From Verrucomicrobiota bacterium (GTDB taxonomy: Bacteria > Verrucomicrobiota > Verrucomicrobiia > Limisphaerales > JACDHS01), in contig JACDHS010000029.1 of NCBI GenBank assembly GCA_013820875.1, positions 1 through 43,839 of the forward strand: a stretch of DNA of 43,839 bases, in the 5' to 3' direction. This document shows, piece by piece, positions 42,839 through 43,839 of the stretch; positions within the stretch are counted from its first letter, which is position 1; each line of letters starts with the position of its first letter. The position numbers and the translations under genes were made by a program. The notes under the pieces are model-generated. The model saw nothing but the letters and a program-made list of their open reading frames with translations. It was not told the origin of the DNA and searched no databases.

Positions 42839-43165
42839 TTACACCTTGGCGGGTGTTCTTGAAGCTTTCGCCGCAGTAACTTTTACAGGGGCTGTTTTCA
42901 CAACCAAAGTAGAGATTTTCGACAGCACTGCCTTGTTCTCAGTGAGGTACGTTTCGAGTACCGGAATGGAAGCAATAGACAGAGGTGCGCGTTTGATTTG
43001 TCCCTTAAAATGCTTATAGTGGACAAGTCTTTTTCCAACGATACCGATTTGGATGCTGGAATCCTTGAGTTCCCACTTTTGACCTTTTTCTAACTGGGCA
43101 CGTGGTGCAGCGGTGTTTCTTTTCAAGACATCACTGTAACACAGGTGTCTCGCTTTTCCAAACAT
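42839..43165 (-). CDS. Small protein of unknown function
   Basis: The 108-residue basic protein contains KWELKDSSIQIGIVGKRLVH and PVLETYLTENKAVLSKI, followed by an alanine/lysine-rich tail (VKVTAAKASRTPAKV) like those of DNA-binding proteins. It is cytoplasmic by sequence. No family recognised. Confidence 0.6.
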   Translation of the reverse strand: MFGKARHLCYSDVLKRNTAAPRAQLEKGQKWELKDSSIQIGIVGKRLVHYKHFKGQIKRAPLSIASIPVLETYLTENKAVLSKISTLVVKTAPVKVTAAKASRTPAKV

Positions 43166-43285
43166 GTTCTAAAAATAAAGTGCACTTCCCCTCGCAATTG
43201 CCACTGCAATAAACGATTATGCTCAATTGCTGTGATTCGCCTTGAATGGTTTTAAGGCGGTTTTTGCCGCTCAATCATTCATTTC

Positions 43286-43468
43286 ATGAAAAATTCCACT
43301 GTTAAAAATACTGTAGTTGACGAAGCGAACAGCATCACCTACCAGGTTAACGCGAACCGCATTTTGACTGACGGAGAGGTTTACAGCGCGATCCGCATCG
43401 CCCTGTTGCTGCGCGGCGGCAAACGCCGCACCAAGGGTGAAACCATTGAGATCACCTGGAATAAGTAG
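43286..43468 (+). CDS. Small protein of unknown function
   Basis: The 60-residue protein (MKNSTVKNTVVDEANSITYQ ... EITWNK) has a short amphipathic helix with IRIALLLRGGKRR and no export signal. The ATG has no strong ribosome-binding site. Coding status is plausible but not certain. Confidence 0.45.
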   Translation: MKNSTVKNTVVDEANSITYQVNANRILTDGEVYSAIRIALLLRGGKRRTKGETIEITWNK

Positions 43469-43839
43469 GCCAACTCCGTCCTGCTCTGTATTGCTGAAGA
43501 AAATCTCTCGGGCCGATATTGCGAGGCCAAACGCTCTTCGTTTCGTTTAAAAGGTTCTCCGGATAACCCTCACGGAAACGCCCCACGACTGTTTAGAACG
43601 ATTACCAAAAGTAATTTCCGAAAAGAATGGATTCAGAGAAATTATTGGCTCGCCCTGATATGAATTCCAAAGTTATTCATCAGACTGGGGAGCGATCCCT
43701 CATCCTAACCTTCTCCCCACTGCCATTTAGTTAAGCCGCGATCACTCCCTTTCAGGGCTGAAAGCCCGGCATGTGATAGCCTGGGCTGCAGCGAGTCCGA
43801 CGAGCAAGGCCCAGGTAAAGATCATCGGAAACCCAAAGC
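43469..43839. repeat. Intergenic stretch with extragenic repeat fragment
   Basis: No gene is visible to the window end. GGGCT/AGCCC (43755-43767) and CCTGGGC/GCCCAGG (43780-43786 with 43809-43815) form two neighbouring stems, as in the widespread extragenic elements based on AGGGCTGAAAGCCC. The stretch at 43690-43725 resembles the CCTCATCCTAACC type. The window ends inside this gap. Confidence 0.5.

Overview
The window looks like a piece of a Verrucomicrobiota chromosome, most likely of the Pedosphaera/Limisphaerales type. This is inferred from gene style, not from a marker gene. Pointers are a PD40-propeller secreted protein with a short fibronectin-like tail, a pseudopilin-like protein with an H-X9-DG C-terminus, a LamG/Ig/cohesin protein carrying a duplicated dockerin-like motif, a sorbosone-dehydrogenase-like secreted protein, and many dispersed extragenic inverted repeats. 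Most of the content is chromosomal housekeeping. The accessory parts are the 21-28 kb region and the 29-34 kb sugar cluster.

Layout. 0.1-6.6 kb: a SAP-domain-like protein, a voltage-gated K+ channel, a small zinc-ribbon membrane protein, a PD40 propeller protein and a pseudopilin-like protein. 6.6-10.6 kb: pyruvate kinase, then an apparent operon of polyprenyl diphosphate synthase, ECF sigma factor and probable anti-sigma factor. 10.8-11.1 kb: a seven-unit 41-bp tandem array. 11.2-18.1 kb: a CvpA-family protein, the run cstA-nadD-rsfS, a PUR-alpha-like protein, an ALDH7-type aldehyde dehydrogenase and a small coiled-coil protein. 18.2-20.9 kb: a YfhO-family membrane protein. 21.1-27.0 kb: one large secreted-protein gene, broken by a frameshift in an A8 run and by a GC-rich 1.74-kb insertion sequence flanked by TAATTA. 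Removing the insertion, one target copy and one A restores a single frame of 1409 codons. 27.3-28.0 kb: a second seven-unit tandem array (42 bp) and a cluster of short dyads, upstream of a fibronectin type III protein that ends in a strong terminator.

29.1-34.4 kb holds a tight four-gene surface-sugar operon (methyltransferase, GDP-fucose-synthase-like reductase, GT2, GT4) facing a convergent GDP-mannose 4,6-dehydratase. Together these suggest synthesis and transfer of a GDP-6-deoxyhexose. 34.5-38.6 kb is a set of minus-strand envelope genes: an unknown secreted protein, a YcfL-like lipoprotein, a COG3014-like lipoprotein, an LpoB-like lipoprotein and a glycine-zipper protein. 38.7-43.5 kb holds a small DNA-binding-like protein, hisF, a sorbosone-dehydrogenase-like protein, an SUI1/eIF1-like factor and small unknowns.

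The most unusual signals are the two tandem arrays. Their sequences differ, but both have seven units, a period of 41 or 42 bp (about four helical turns) and a dyad in each unit. The reconstructable, doubly broken LamG/cohesin/dockerin-like gene is the other. All family assignments come from reading motifs by eye; no database search was run.
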